A stretch of DNA of 64,000 bases, taken from NCBI GenBank assembly GCA_020073665.1, contig JAIQEU010000020.1, forward strand, positions 62,001 through 126,000, in the 5' to 3' direction. Both the position numbers and the translations under genes were made by a program. Under the pieces are notes generated by a model, which saw nothing but the letters and a program-made list of their open reading frames with translations, searched no databases and was not told the origin of the DNA. Shown piece after piece: positions 56,681 to 64,000 of this stretch. Numbering within the stretch: position 1 is the stretch's first letter; every line of letters begins with the position of its first letter. Source of the stretch: Terriglobia bacterium. GTDB lineage: Bacteria > Acidobacteriota > Terriglobia > Terriglobales > Acidobacteriaceae.

Positions 56681-58159
56681 ATGAGCACAGACAAAACAAC
56701 TTCGAAGACAGAATTCACCCGCCGCAATGCCTTGAAGTTGCTGGGACTGGGAACCGCGGGCGTCCTGGCGGAAGACGTTCTGCACGGGACCGAGGTGGCT
56801 TCGCCATCGTCACCGCAGGCAACCGAGGTCGTGGTTGTGGGTGCCGGATTCTCGGGCCTGGCAGCGGCGCGCAATCTTGTCCGCCAGGGCAGGAAAGTTA
56901 TCGTCCTTGAAGCTCGTGACCGGGTCGGAGGCCGGGTGAAACCGGGCAAGCTTGCGGGCCACACCATCGACCTGGGTGGCATGTGGGTGGGACCGAGCCA
57001 GACCCGGCTGCTCGAACTGCTCCAGGAGTACGGCGTCAAGACGACACCCCAATTCCTGGCCGGGAAAGACATCATGGAAATTACAGGCCGCCGGGTCACG
57101 GCGGAGGGTGAGGACTTCGGGTTTGCTCCTGGGGACCAGCCTGACTATGACCGCCTTTTGGAGAAGCTGAACGCGCTGGTGGCAGTGATCCCCGTCGAAG
57201 CTCCCTGGACTGCGGCCAATGCAGAAGAACTGGACGACATGACGGTGGATGAATGGCTGCGCGCGAACACGCAGAACAAGGCGGTTCTTTCGCTGATGAA
57301 CATGGAGATCCGCGCCACCTTCACCGCCGAAACCTACCAGATTTCGCTGCTCTACTTCCTGTTCTATCTGCGGTCGGGAAACAACTTCGACAAGATCATG
57401 AGCTTCAAGAACGGGGCGCAGGCTTTTCACGTCCCCGGGAGCATGCACCAGCTGGCACCCAAGATGGCCGCGGAATTGGGCAAGGCGCTGGTGATGCAGG
57501 CGCCGGTGCACGAGATTTCGCAGGATGCCAAGGGCGTAATCGTGGTTTCTGAAAAAGGTACTTGGCACGCGAACCGTGCGATTGTGGCTATCCCGATTCC
57601 TTTAGCCGCACGCATTGCTTACCGGCCAGAGTTGCCGCCCGAGCGCGACATCCTCTCCGAGCACATGCCCATGGGTTCGGTCATAAAGTACTGGGTCGCT
57701 TATGAGAAGCCGTTCTGGCGCGATCGCGGGATGAACGGGCTGGTCCTGAGCGACGAACCGCCCACCTCCGGGTTTGCGGATTGCTCCCCACCCGAAGGCA
57801 AGCCCGGATTCCTGGTGGGATTCTTCGAGGCTTCCCGCGCTATCCGCTTTACCGGGCGTCCGATGGAAGAGCGGAAAAAAGTTATCGTGCAACGAGTGGT
57901 TGACTTCTTCGGACCCGAAGCCGCTAACCCGATCGACTACATCGATTGTGACTGGCCGTCGGACCCATGGAGCCGGGGCTGCTATGGCCCGTCGATGGGG
58001 CCCGGCGTGCTTACTTCACTGGGGAAAAACCTGCGCACAAGTTTCGGACGTATTCACTGGGCGGGCACCGAGACGTCTCCGGTCTGGACGGGATATATCG
58101 AGGGCGCTATTCGGTCGGGCGAGCGGGCAGCAGCGGAAGTGATGGACAACTTGAAGTAG
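56681..58159 (+). CDS. Tat-exported flavin amine oxidase
   Basis: 492 residues. The N-terminus has a twin-arginine signal (FTRRNALKLLGLGTAGVLAE), implying folded export with FAD bound. Dinucleotide-binding motif VVVVGAGFSGLAAARNLVRQ, followed by VIVLEARDRVGGRV; C-terminal FAD motif IHWAGTETSPVWTGYIEGAI. The monoamine-oxidase layout is complete. The substrate is unknown; polyamines, aromatic amines and amino acids are possible. No aldehyde dehydrogenase or transporter is adjacent. Confidence 0.9.
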   Translation: MSTDKTTSKTEFTRRNALKLLGLGTAGVLAEDVLHGTEVASPSSPQATEVVVVGAGFSGLAAARNLVRQGRKVIVLEARDRVGGRVKPGKLAGHTIDLGGMWVGPSQTRLLELLQEYGVKTTPQFLAGKDIMEITGRRVTAEGEDFGFAPGDQPDYDRLLEKLNALVAVIPVEAPWTAANAEELDDMTVDEWLRANTQNKAVLSLMNMEIRATFTAETYQISLLYFLFYLRSGNNFDKIMSFKNGAQAFHVPGSMHQLAPKMAAELGKALVMQAPVHEISQDAKGVIVVSEKGTWHANRAIVAIPIPLAARIAYRPELPPERDILSEHMPMGSVIKYWVAYEKPFWRDRGMNGLVLSDEPPTSGFADCSPPEGKPGFLVGFFEASRAIRFTGRPMEERKKVIVQRVVDFFGPEAANPIDYIDCDWPSDPWSRGCYGPSMGPGVLTSLGKNLRTSFGRIHWAGTETSPVWTGYIEGAIRSGERAAAEVMDNLK

Positions 58160-58326
58160 AAGGGCAAAAGGCTTCCTTCGCCTTCCGCCGATAGGCCCTT
58201 CCGACAAACATATTCCGAGCGGACCCGTGCACCTCGAAACCCTGCGCGAAACCAGTCCCCCATATCAGTTTGCTCCGCGGAAGTGCTAACCTTGGTCAAC
58301 CACTCCGTCTCAGTTCAGGATCCCAG

Positions 58327-61137
58327 GTGATTGACCCCCAGAAACCCGCAATGACGTCGGTTGCCCGTGATTCGGATGGCGGTGCCGACCCGAACGCAAC
58401 CCTCGACTCCGCGGCGGCGGTGTGGAAGGCGACAGCAATAGGCGCCATCGGACGGTATCGCCTGTTGGCCAAACTGGGCGAAGGCGGGATGGGTCAAGTC
58501 TGGCTGGCAGAGCAGACCGCCCCGGTGAAACGTCAAGTGGCGCTCAAGGTGATCAAGGCCGGGCGCTACGACTCCGCGGCGCTGCAGCGTTTCGACCTGG
58601 AGCGGCAGGCGTTGGCGATCATGGACCATCCCGCGATCGCCAAGGTCTTCGACGCCGATTCGACGCCAGAAGGACAGCCGTACTTCGTCATGGAGTACGT
58701 CCCCGGGCTGCCTATCACTACCTATTGCGACCAGAAGCGGCTGACCACGCGCGAGCGGTTGGCGCTGTTCGTCAAGGTATGCGAAGGGGTGCAGCACGCT
58801 CACCAGAAAGCCATCATGCACCGCGATCTGAAGCCGTCCAATGTGCTGGTGGTAGAGATCGATGGTAAACCCCTGCCGCGCATTATTGATTTCGGTATCG
58901 CCAAGGCGGTCACACCACAATCGCCGGACGAGACCCACGTAACTCGCGTGGGCGGAATGGTCGGGACACCGGGCTACATGAGTCCCGAGCAGAACGATCC
59001 CACCATTGCAGATGTGGACACACGCACCGATGTGTACTCACTGGGCGTGATCCTTTACGAACTGCTGACCGGATCGTTGCCCTTCGATCCAGAGCAGTGG
59101 CGGAAAAAGCCGATCGACGAGGTCTTGCGTCAACTACGCGAAGACGATCCTCCGTCACCCAGCACCAGGTTAAGCAGCAGCGAGCATACTCGCGCGGCGG
59201 CAGAGAAACGCCAGACGGAACTAAGACAACTGGTGAGCACGCTGCGCGGGGACCTCGATTGGATAGCGCTCAAGGCTCTGGAGAAAGACCGGGCGCGGCG
59301 CTACGGGACGCCGTCGGAGTTGGCCGCCGACATTGTCCGCTATCTAAAGAATGAGCCGGTGGTGGCGCGACCGGCGAGCACCGCTTACCGGCTGCGGAAG
59401 TATGTGAGGAGGCACAGGGTCGCGGTGACCGCAGCTGCGATCGTAGTGCTGCTGCTGGTGGGATTTGGCGTGACCGAGCTGGTGCAGGTGCGCCGCATCA
59501 CGCGCGAGCGCGACCGCGCCAACCGCGTCTCCGACTTTATGGTGGGGATGTTCAAAGTCTCCGATCCGAATGAGGCGCGCGGCAACACCGTCACTGCCCG
59601 GGAAATCCTTGATAAGGCGTCAAACGATATCCGCACTGGCCTAGCCACGCAACCCGAGGTGCAATCGTCGTTGATGTATACCATGGCCAGCACCTACGTG
59701 AACCTGGGACTGTTCGCCCGGGCGCATGAACTGGCTGAGAGTGCACTGGAAGACCGCAAGCGCCAGTTTGGGGCTGAGGATCCCAAGACGCTGGAATCCA
59801 TGAACCAGGTTGGTTGGATTCTTGACCGCGAAGGACACGAGGCGGAGGCGGAAAAGCTAACCCGCGAAACGCTCGTCACCGAACGCCGGGTCCTGGGTCC
59901 GGAGGACACTCTCACTCTCGAAGCCATGGACAACCTGGCCATCATTGTAGGCAAAGAGGGCCAATACCAGGAGCAGGAGAAACTGGAGCGCGACCTGCTT
60001 GAGATCCGCCGCCGCGTGCTTGGCCCAGACAATCCGCGCACCATCCGTGCCATGGCGAACCTGGCCGGCGCGGTCAGTGAGCAGGGGCGATCGTCTGAAG
60101 CAGAAGCTATGTATCGCAACACGCTGGAGATCGAGCGGCGGGTGCTGGGAAGCGAGCATCCTCAGACTATCGCCACCATGCACAATCTGGCCAACATCGT
60201 GCAAGAGCAGGGACGTTATCGCGAGGCCGAAGACTTGTACCGGCAAACCCTGGCAATTGAAGAACGCGTGCTGGGTCCGGAGCATCCTGACACTGCCGAC
60301 ACCATGAGCACCCTGGCCAATGCGCTGGCCTATGGCGAAGGCCGTACCACCGACGCCGAAGCGCTATATCGCAAGGCGCTGGAGATCGAGCAGCGCGTAG
60401 TTGGCCCCGAGCATCCTGACACCATCCGCGCACTGGAGGGACTGGCGAACATCCTGTCCGGAGAAGGACACTACGCGGAAGCGGAGAAAATGCATCGCGA
60501 GATTCTAGCGGTGCGGCAGCGCACGCTCGGACCCGAACATACCGATACGCTGCTCTCGAAATACAACGTGGCTGATGTGCTGATCAAGGAGCGCCGCTTC
60601 GGGGAAGCTGAGAAGATGCTTCGCGAGACTCAGGAAGCGCAGGCTCGCACCCTGGGAGCGGAAAATCCCGATACTCTCGCGTCGCAAGCAACCTTGGCTA
60701 GAACGCTGATGCTGGAAGGCCATTACCAGGATGCGGAGAAAGCAGCGCGGCAGGCATATCAGGTGCAACTACGTACACTGGGGCCACAGCACGCCGACAC
60801 ACTGAACTCTCTCCAGATACTGGGGACAGCACTCGTCTACAAGCACCAGTATGGCGAAGCAAAGAAGTTGTTCGGCGACACCATTGACCAACTCAGCAAA
60901 ACCGCGGGAACCGATAGCTCAATGGCCTGGTACAGCTACGCCTGTGTGGCAACCGCTGCGAATGACCGGGATGGGGCGATACGATACCTGGGCCAGGCCA
61001 TCGACCAGGGATACAAGGACACAGATCACATCGAGAACGATGACGACCTGAAGTCTCTTCACGCCGATCCACGATTTGAGGCTCTGGTGAAGCGAGCTCG
61101 CAAAACGGGTGACGCACCCGACCAAAGCAAAAAGTAG
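58327..61137 (+). CDS. Membrane Ser/Thr protein kinase with C-terminal TPR array
   Basis: About 936 residues from GTG 58327 (AGGA 6 bp upstream); ATG 58351 is an alternative. Kinase domain about 42-320: KLGEGGMGQVWLAEQ, catalytic Lys in VALKVIK, MHRDLKPSNVLVVE, IDFGIAKA, GTPGYMSPEQND. One membrane helix near 366-386 (VAVTAAAIVVLLLVGFGVTE), then about nine 42-residue TPRs of kinesin-light-chain type (ALEIEQRVVGPEHPDTIRAL and similar). One unit has a small insertion (AYGEGRTTDAEALY). The TPRs are placed outside if the helix spans once. This fusion is common in Acidobacteriota and Planctomycetota. Confidence 0.92.
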   Translation: MIDPQKPAMTSVARDSDGGADPNATLDSAAAVWKATAIGAIGRYRLLAKLGEGGMGQVWLAEQTAPVKRQVALKVIKAGRYDSAALQRFDLERQALAIMDHPAIAKVFDADSTPEGQPYFVMEYVPGLPITTYCDQKRLTTRERLALFVKVCEGVQHAHQKAIMHRDLKPSNVLVVEIDGKPLPRIIDFGIAKAVTPQSPDETHVTRVGGMVGTPGYMSPEQNDPTIADVDTRTDVYSLGVILYELLTGSLPFDPEQWRKKPIDEVLRQLREDDPPSPSTRLSSSEHTRAAAEKRQTELRQLVSTLRGDLDWIALKALEKDRARRYGTPSELAADIVRYLKNEPVVARPASTAYRLRKYVRRHRVAVTAAAIVVLLLVGFGVTELVQVRRITRERDRANRVSDFMVGMFKVSDPNEARGNTVTAREILDKASNDIRTGLATQPEVQSSLMYTMASTYVNLGLFARAHELAESALEDRKRQFGAEDPKTLESMNQVGWILDREGHEAEAEKLTRETLVTERRVLGPEDTLTLEAMDNLAIIVGKEGQYQEQEKLERDLLEIRRRVLGPDNPRTIRAMANLAGAVSEQGRSSEAEAMYRNTLEIERRVLGSEHPQTIATMHNLANIVQEQGRYREAEDLYRQTLAIEERVLGPEHPDTADTMSTLANALAYGEGRTTDAEALYRKALEIEQRVVGPEHPDTIRALEGLANILSGEGHYAEAEKMHREILAVRQRTLGPEHTDTLLSKYNVADVLIKERRFGEAEKMLRETQEAQARTLGAENPDTLASQATLARTLMLEGHYQDAEKAARQAYQVQLRTLGPQHADTLNSLQILGTALVYKHQYGEAKKLFGDTIDQLSKTAGTDSSMAWYSYACVATAANDRDGAIRYLGQAIDQGYKDTDHIENDDDLKSLHADPRFEALVKRARKTGDAPDQSKK

Positions 61138-61156
61138 CGGATGATGAACCGCTACG

Positions 61157-62848
61157 TTAGGCGCCTTCGCCCTTGGCGTCGGGCACGGATGCCGGCACTG
61201 CCCGCGTTCCCGCCCAATCGCGCAGCGCCTGGATTTCTTCGGCCCGGGTCGTGGAAAGCGGTACCGTCGCCTGCAAGGCCTCAAGCAGGGCCTGCGTGTT
61301 CAGCGGTTGCTTGCTGGAGAACGACGCGTACATCGCGGTCTGCACCGCGGCGTCGATTTCCGCCCCTGAATATCCTCGCGCGGCAGTAACAACCTGCTCC
61401 AGGTTGAACTCCGACGGATTCTGTTTTCTGCGGGCCAGCTGGATGGAAAATATCTGCTTGCGCTCGGCCTGGTTCGGGAGATCCACAAAGAACAGTTCGT
61501 CGAACCTCCCCTTGCGAATCAACTCCGGTGGGAGCGCGCTGACGTTGTTGCACGTAGCGGCGACAAATACCGGGGCTTTGCGGTCCTGCATCCATGACAG
61601 GAACGAGGCCAGCAGGCGGGACGACACCCCGGCATCCGCTGACGCCGAATCTGGGCCGCTGCCGGCGAAGACTTTCTCCAGTTCGTCAATCCAAAACACA
61701 CACGGGGCCAAGCCTTCTGCCACCTGGAACACTTTCTGGATGCGTTTTTCAGTCTCGCCAATGTACTTGTCGAAGACAGCGGCGGTGTCGAACTTCACCA
61801 GGGGTAGCTGCCATTCCCCGGCGACTGCCCGGGCGCACATGCTCTTGCCGCAGCCCTGCACGCCGAGAATGATCACGCCGCGCGGCGGTTCCAGGCCGAA
61901 CTCGCGGGCTTTGTCTTCCCACGCGCCTTGCCGCTGCTTCAGCCAGCGCTTCAGGTTGTCGAGACCGCCGACACCCGCCATGTTGTCGGAGGCTTCGATG
62001 AACTCCAGCATGCCCGAGTGCCGCAGCAATTCTTTCTTGGCCTCGAGCACGTCGGTCACGGTTTCAGGGCAAATTGCATAGCGCTTGACCAGCGCTTGCG
62101 AAACCGCGCGATCTGCTTCTTCTTCAGTAAGCCCGCGGAGATTGCCCGCCACCGCGTCGACGCCCGCGCCATCCAGTTTGAGCTTCAGGGTGTAGGTCTT
62201 CGACAAGCGCTTGAAGGTCTCTTCGACGATCTCGCGCAGGCGCTGCTGGTCAGGTAGCGGCAGGTCGAGATATTCGACCAGGCTGGCGAGTTCCGGCGGG
62301 ACCGTAATCGAGGGCGCGGTGATAATCACGGTGCGGCGATTGGCCGAGAAAGTCTGGCCCACGTCGCGCAAGCGCCGCACCACCACGGGATCGTCCATGT
62401 GACGATGAAAGTCCTTCAGCACGAACACCGCCTCGACGGTCATCGATTCCATATTGGCGAGCGCCTGCACCGGTTGGCAGGTGTTGTAAATGGCGCTCTT
62501 GGCCACTGCTGGCTCGCCGCCCAAAGCCGATGCCATCGCTTTGGCCAGCCGCTCGGCTTCACCTCCACCGGAATTCGAGACTCTGGTCTCGGAATGCGTG
62601 GCGCCGTCGCGGCTGCTCCAACTGGTCGTCTTTTCGACCTGGGCTTGAACGGTCGGCGGCGAAACCGCAGGATGGTTGCCCGAGCGCACCAGTCCGTCGG
62701 CAATACTCCATTCAAAGACTGCCATGTTGAGCTCAACGCAAGCGGCGCGAACCAGGGCCAAGGCGCGCATCTCCTCCACCGTCTCCATGACCACGATCGG
62801 GGTGGAGGAGTTGATCAGGATCTTGATGCGGTCGAGTGGGTTCGCCAT
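61157..62848 (-). CDS. Ycf46-like AAA+ ATPase
   Basis: 563 residues from the ATG at 62848; an in-frame start 60 bp earlier lacks support. The N-terminal half (about 1-260) resembles the Ycf46 regulatory part (RIKILINSSTPIVVMETVEE, VFVLKDFHRHMDDP). The AAA+ core has Walker A ILGVQGCGKSMCARAVAGEW, Walker B CVFWIDELEKVF and Arg-finger region LIRKGRFDELFFVDLPNQAE. Ycf46 relatives are chloroplast- and cyanobacteria-type proteins linked to CO2 use; the role in other bacteria is unknown. A long internal Ser/Gly-rich segment (about 70-110) is likely flexible. Confidence 0.88.
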   Translation of the reverse strand: MANPLDRIKILINSSTPIVVMETVEEMRALALVRAACVELNMAVFEWSIADGLVRSGNHPAVSPPTVQAQVEKTTSWSSRDGATHSETRVSNSGGGEAERLAKAMASALGGEPAVAKSAIYNTCQPVQALANMESMTVEAVFVLKDFHRHMDDPVVVRRLRDVGQTFSANRRTVIITAPSITVPPELASLVEYLDLPLPDQQRLREIVEETFKRLSKTYTLKLKLDGAGVDAVAGNLRGLTEEEADRAVSQALVKRYAICPETVTDVLEAKKELLRHSGMLEFIEASDNMAGVGGLDNLKRWLKQRQGAWEDKAREFGLEPPRGVIILGVQGCGKSMCARAVAGEWQLPLVKFDTAAVFDKYIGETEKRIQKVFQVAEGLAPCVFWIDELEKVFAGSGPDSASADAGVSSRLLASFLSWMQDRKAPVFVAATCNNVSALPPELIRKGRFDELFFVDLPNQAERKQIFSIQLARRKQNPSEFNLEQVVTAARGYSGAEIDAAVQTAMYASFSSKQPLNTQALLEALQATVPLSTTRAEEIQALRDWAGTRAVPASVPDAKGEGA

Positions 62849-62940
62849 GTATTTGACCAGCCGGGAGTTACTCCCGTAAAATAGCCTATTCGGTACCCAC
62901 CGGAACATCTATCTAGAGAAACGAAGGTAACGACCTAAAC

Positions 62941-63204
62941 ATGGCGAATCATTTTTCGGCGCTTAAACGCGCCCGTCAGACCACGAAGCGCACCGCCAAC
63001 AATCGCGCCAACCGTTCCCAACTGCGTACCTCGCTGCGCGATCTGCGCGAGAGCCTGGCCAAGGGCGACAAGGCGTCGGCCGAGCAAACCTACCGGAAAA
63101 CCGTGTCCGCGCTGGACAAAGCCATCCAGAAAGGCGTGATCCACAAGAATACGGCTTCACGCTACAAGTCTCGCCTAGCAGCGCGGCTGAATGCGTTGAA
63201 GTAA
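62941..63204 (+). CDS. rpsT: 30S ribosomal protein S20
   Basis: 87 residues, highly basic: [40 protein letters not shown] and [20 protein letters not shown] are typical S20 segments. AAGGT lies before the ATG. It binds 16S rRNA in the 30S body. Divergent from the Ycf46-like gene; the promoter must lie within the 92-bp gap. Confidence 0.97.
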   Translation: MANHFSALKRARQTTKRTANNRANRSQLRTSLRDLRESLAKGDKASAEQTYRKTVSALDKAIQKGVIHKNTASRYKSRLAARLNALK

Positions 63205-63226
63205 GCTCCTAGGCTCTTAGCTCAAA
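63202..63226 (+). repeat. Weak short tandem repeat after rpsT
   Basis: From the TAA stop of rpsT the sequence repeats TAAGCTCC and TAGGCTCT, then TAGCTC. The period is closer to 8 than 7, so membership of the heptamer family is doubtful. Confidence 0.3.
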
Positions 63227-63259
63227 AAACACTTGGCAACGAGAAGGCTGTGCTTCCTC

Positions 63260-64000
63260 TTACAGGGTGATCTTGAAGTGTTTCTTTAAGGCTGCTTTCC
63301 ACTCGTCTTCTGACTCAATCGGCAGTTCAGTTTTCTTTCCGTTACGCGTAACCACCAGTTTGCCGTCGGCTAGAGTGATCCTCCCATGGGGCGTGGCCCG
63401 GGTGCACACCCGCTTGCGCGTGAACGGCGACTCGGGCGAAGTCTGATGGTAGTGGCACATGGGAGCAAAATCTTCCAGGCTCCGAGGTTGCAGCGTGAAA
63501 TTGTACTGACCCCTCCAGGCCCCATCGGATTCATCCCTTTCCAGGAACAGCGCGTCGTGGTGATAGACGAGCCGAAATTTTCGGCTACCCTGCGGTTGCT
63601 CGATACCAGCCTGCAGGCGCAATGGCTCGACGAAGGAATCGCCGAAGCCCACGTCAGCCAGCCATGGTTCTTCCAAATCCACTCGTAATGCCAGGTGATC
63701 GAATTCAGGCCCGGGACTTCCATCTTCGCGATTGACGCGGGCGGACAGTAGCGTGACGCGAAACCCGAGTCCCCGCAACAGCGCGGCGAAGGCACCGTTC
63801 ATCTGGTAGCAGAAGCCTCCCCGCTTTTGCTCGACGATCTTGTGGAGGAAAGCGCCTTCGTCGCAGACGATTTTGCGACCCAAACTGATATCAAGGTTCT
63901 CGAAGGGCACGGCCAGCAGGTGAGCGCGATGGATCGCTCGCAAGTTGTCAGCGTTGGGAACTATCGGGCCGGAGTAGCCAATGCGCTCGAGATAAGCAAC
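63260..64000 (-). CDS. Arylamine N-acetyltransferase (5' end beyond window)
   Basis: The gene runs off the window edge: the frame stays open to 64000, and its last 19 codons there (YLERIGYSGPIVPNADNL) are a typical NAT N-terminus, so only a few codons are missing. The catalytic triad is visible: Cys in KRGGFCYQMNGAFAALLRGL, His in EFDHLALRVDL and Asp in LADVGFGDSFVEPLRL. It transfers acetyl from acetyl-CoA to arylamines or hydrazines. It converges with rpsT. Confidence 0.93.
   Translation of the reverse strand, partial: VAYLERIGYSGPIVPNADNLRAIHRAHLLAVPFENLDISLGRKIVCDEGAFLHKIVEQKRGGFCYQMNGAFAALLRGLGFRVTLLSARVNREDGSPGPEFDHLALRVDLEEPWLADVGFGDSFVEPLRLQAGIEQPQGSRKFRLVYHHDALFLERDESDGAWRGQYNFTLQPRSLEDFAPMCHYHQTSPESPFTRKRVCTRATPHGRITLADGKLVVTRNGKKTELPIESEDEWKAALKKHFKITL

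Noticed and set aside
60000-60850. Direct DNA repeats within the kinase-TPR gene as a possible mobile or CRISPR-like array
   Set aside because: They are in-frame 42-codon TPR units, explained by protein repeats.

Overview
The window looks like chromosome of a soil-type Acidobacteriota bacterium (Terriglobia / Koribacter-like). This is inferred from high-GC coding sequence, Gram-negative envelope genes, the non-mevalonate isoprenoid pathway, type IV pilus genes, a Ser/Thr kinase fused to kinesin-light-chain-type TPRs, and paired DUF4097, DUF2911 and VCBS-repeat secreted proteins. No rRNA, tRNA, CRISPR array, integrase or complete insertion sequence was seen.

Layout. 0.1-2.6 kb: two MacB-type ABC permeases on the minus strand. 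2.9-9.1 kb: DUF2911/TPR protein, an Xre/RES toxin-antitoxin pair, a VCBS-repeat protein, 3-hydroxyacyl-CoA dehydrogenase, hemerythrin-like protein and an HtrA-like protease without a signal peptide. 9.2-16.7 kb: the envelope and isoprenoid block uppS-cdsA-dxr-rseP, then ispG. The last is separated by about 1.8 kb of small membrane-protein genes, a frameshifted gene, REP-like hairpins and a 312-bp element bounded by perfect 43-bp inverted repeats. 16.8-22.6 kb: VOC protein, PadR regulator with an apparent frameshift, DUF72, TonB-C protein, CAP protein, rmuC. 22.6-28.6 kb: an eight-gene minus-strand cluster headed by an Xre regulator and a good promoter. It encodes a YqiJ/NfeD-like protein, DUF1648 protein, flotillin, a glycine-zipper miniprotein, PspA, a KirBac-like K+ channel and a beta-carbonic-anhydrase-like protein, so it looks like a membrane-maintenance module. 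28.8-33.0 kb: a repeat-containing exported protein, DppB/DppC permeases without partners, and a CNNM/CorC protein. 33.3-39.7 kb: HlyD-type adaptor, two tandem DUF4097 proteins, SAM hydrolase, two-domain multicopper oxidase, small proteins. 39.7-47.1 kb: pilB-pilT-pilC-pilS-pilR. 47.5-52.4 kb: HhH-GPD glycosylase, an NtrY/NtrX-like two-component pair, an RsbW-like kinase. 52.5-56.4 kb: phoH-ybeY-corC-era. 56.7-64 kb: Tat-exported amine oxidase, Ser/Thr kinase-TPR, Ycf46-like AAA ATPase, rpsT and a truncated arylamine N-acetyltransferase.

The most unusual signal lies between the genes. At least eight intergenic sites hold degenerate tandem arrays with a strict 7-bp period. Each site has its own word (TAGCTGG, AGTACCG, GGCAGGT, TAGTTTC and others). 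Several arrays begin in the stop codon of the adjacent gene, and four form two inverted arms that could fold as long hairpins. They resemble in kind the heptanucleotide STRR repeats known from cyanobacteria; I know of no description in Acidobacteriota. Function calls rest on reading motifs and gene order by eye; no database search was possible.
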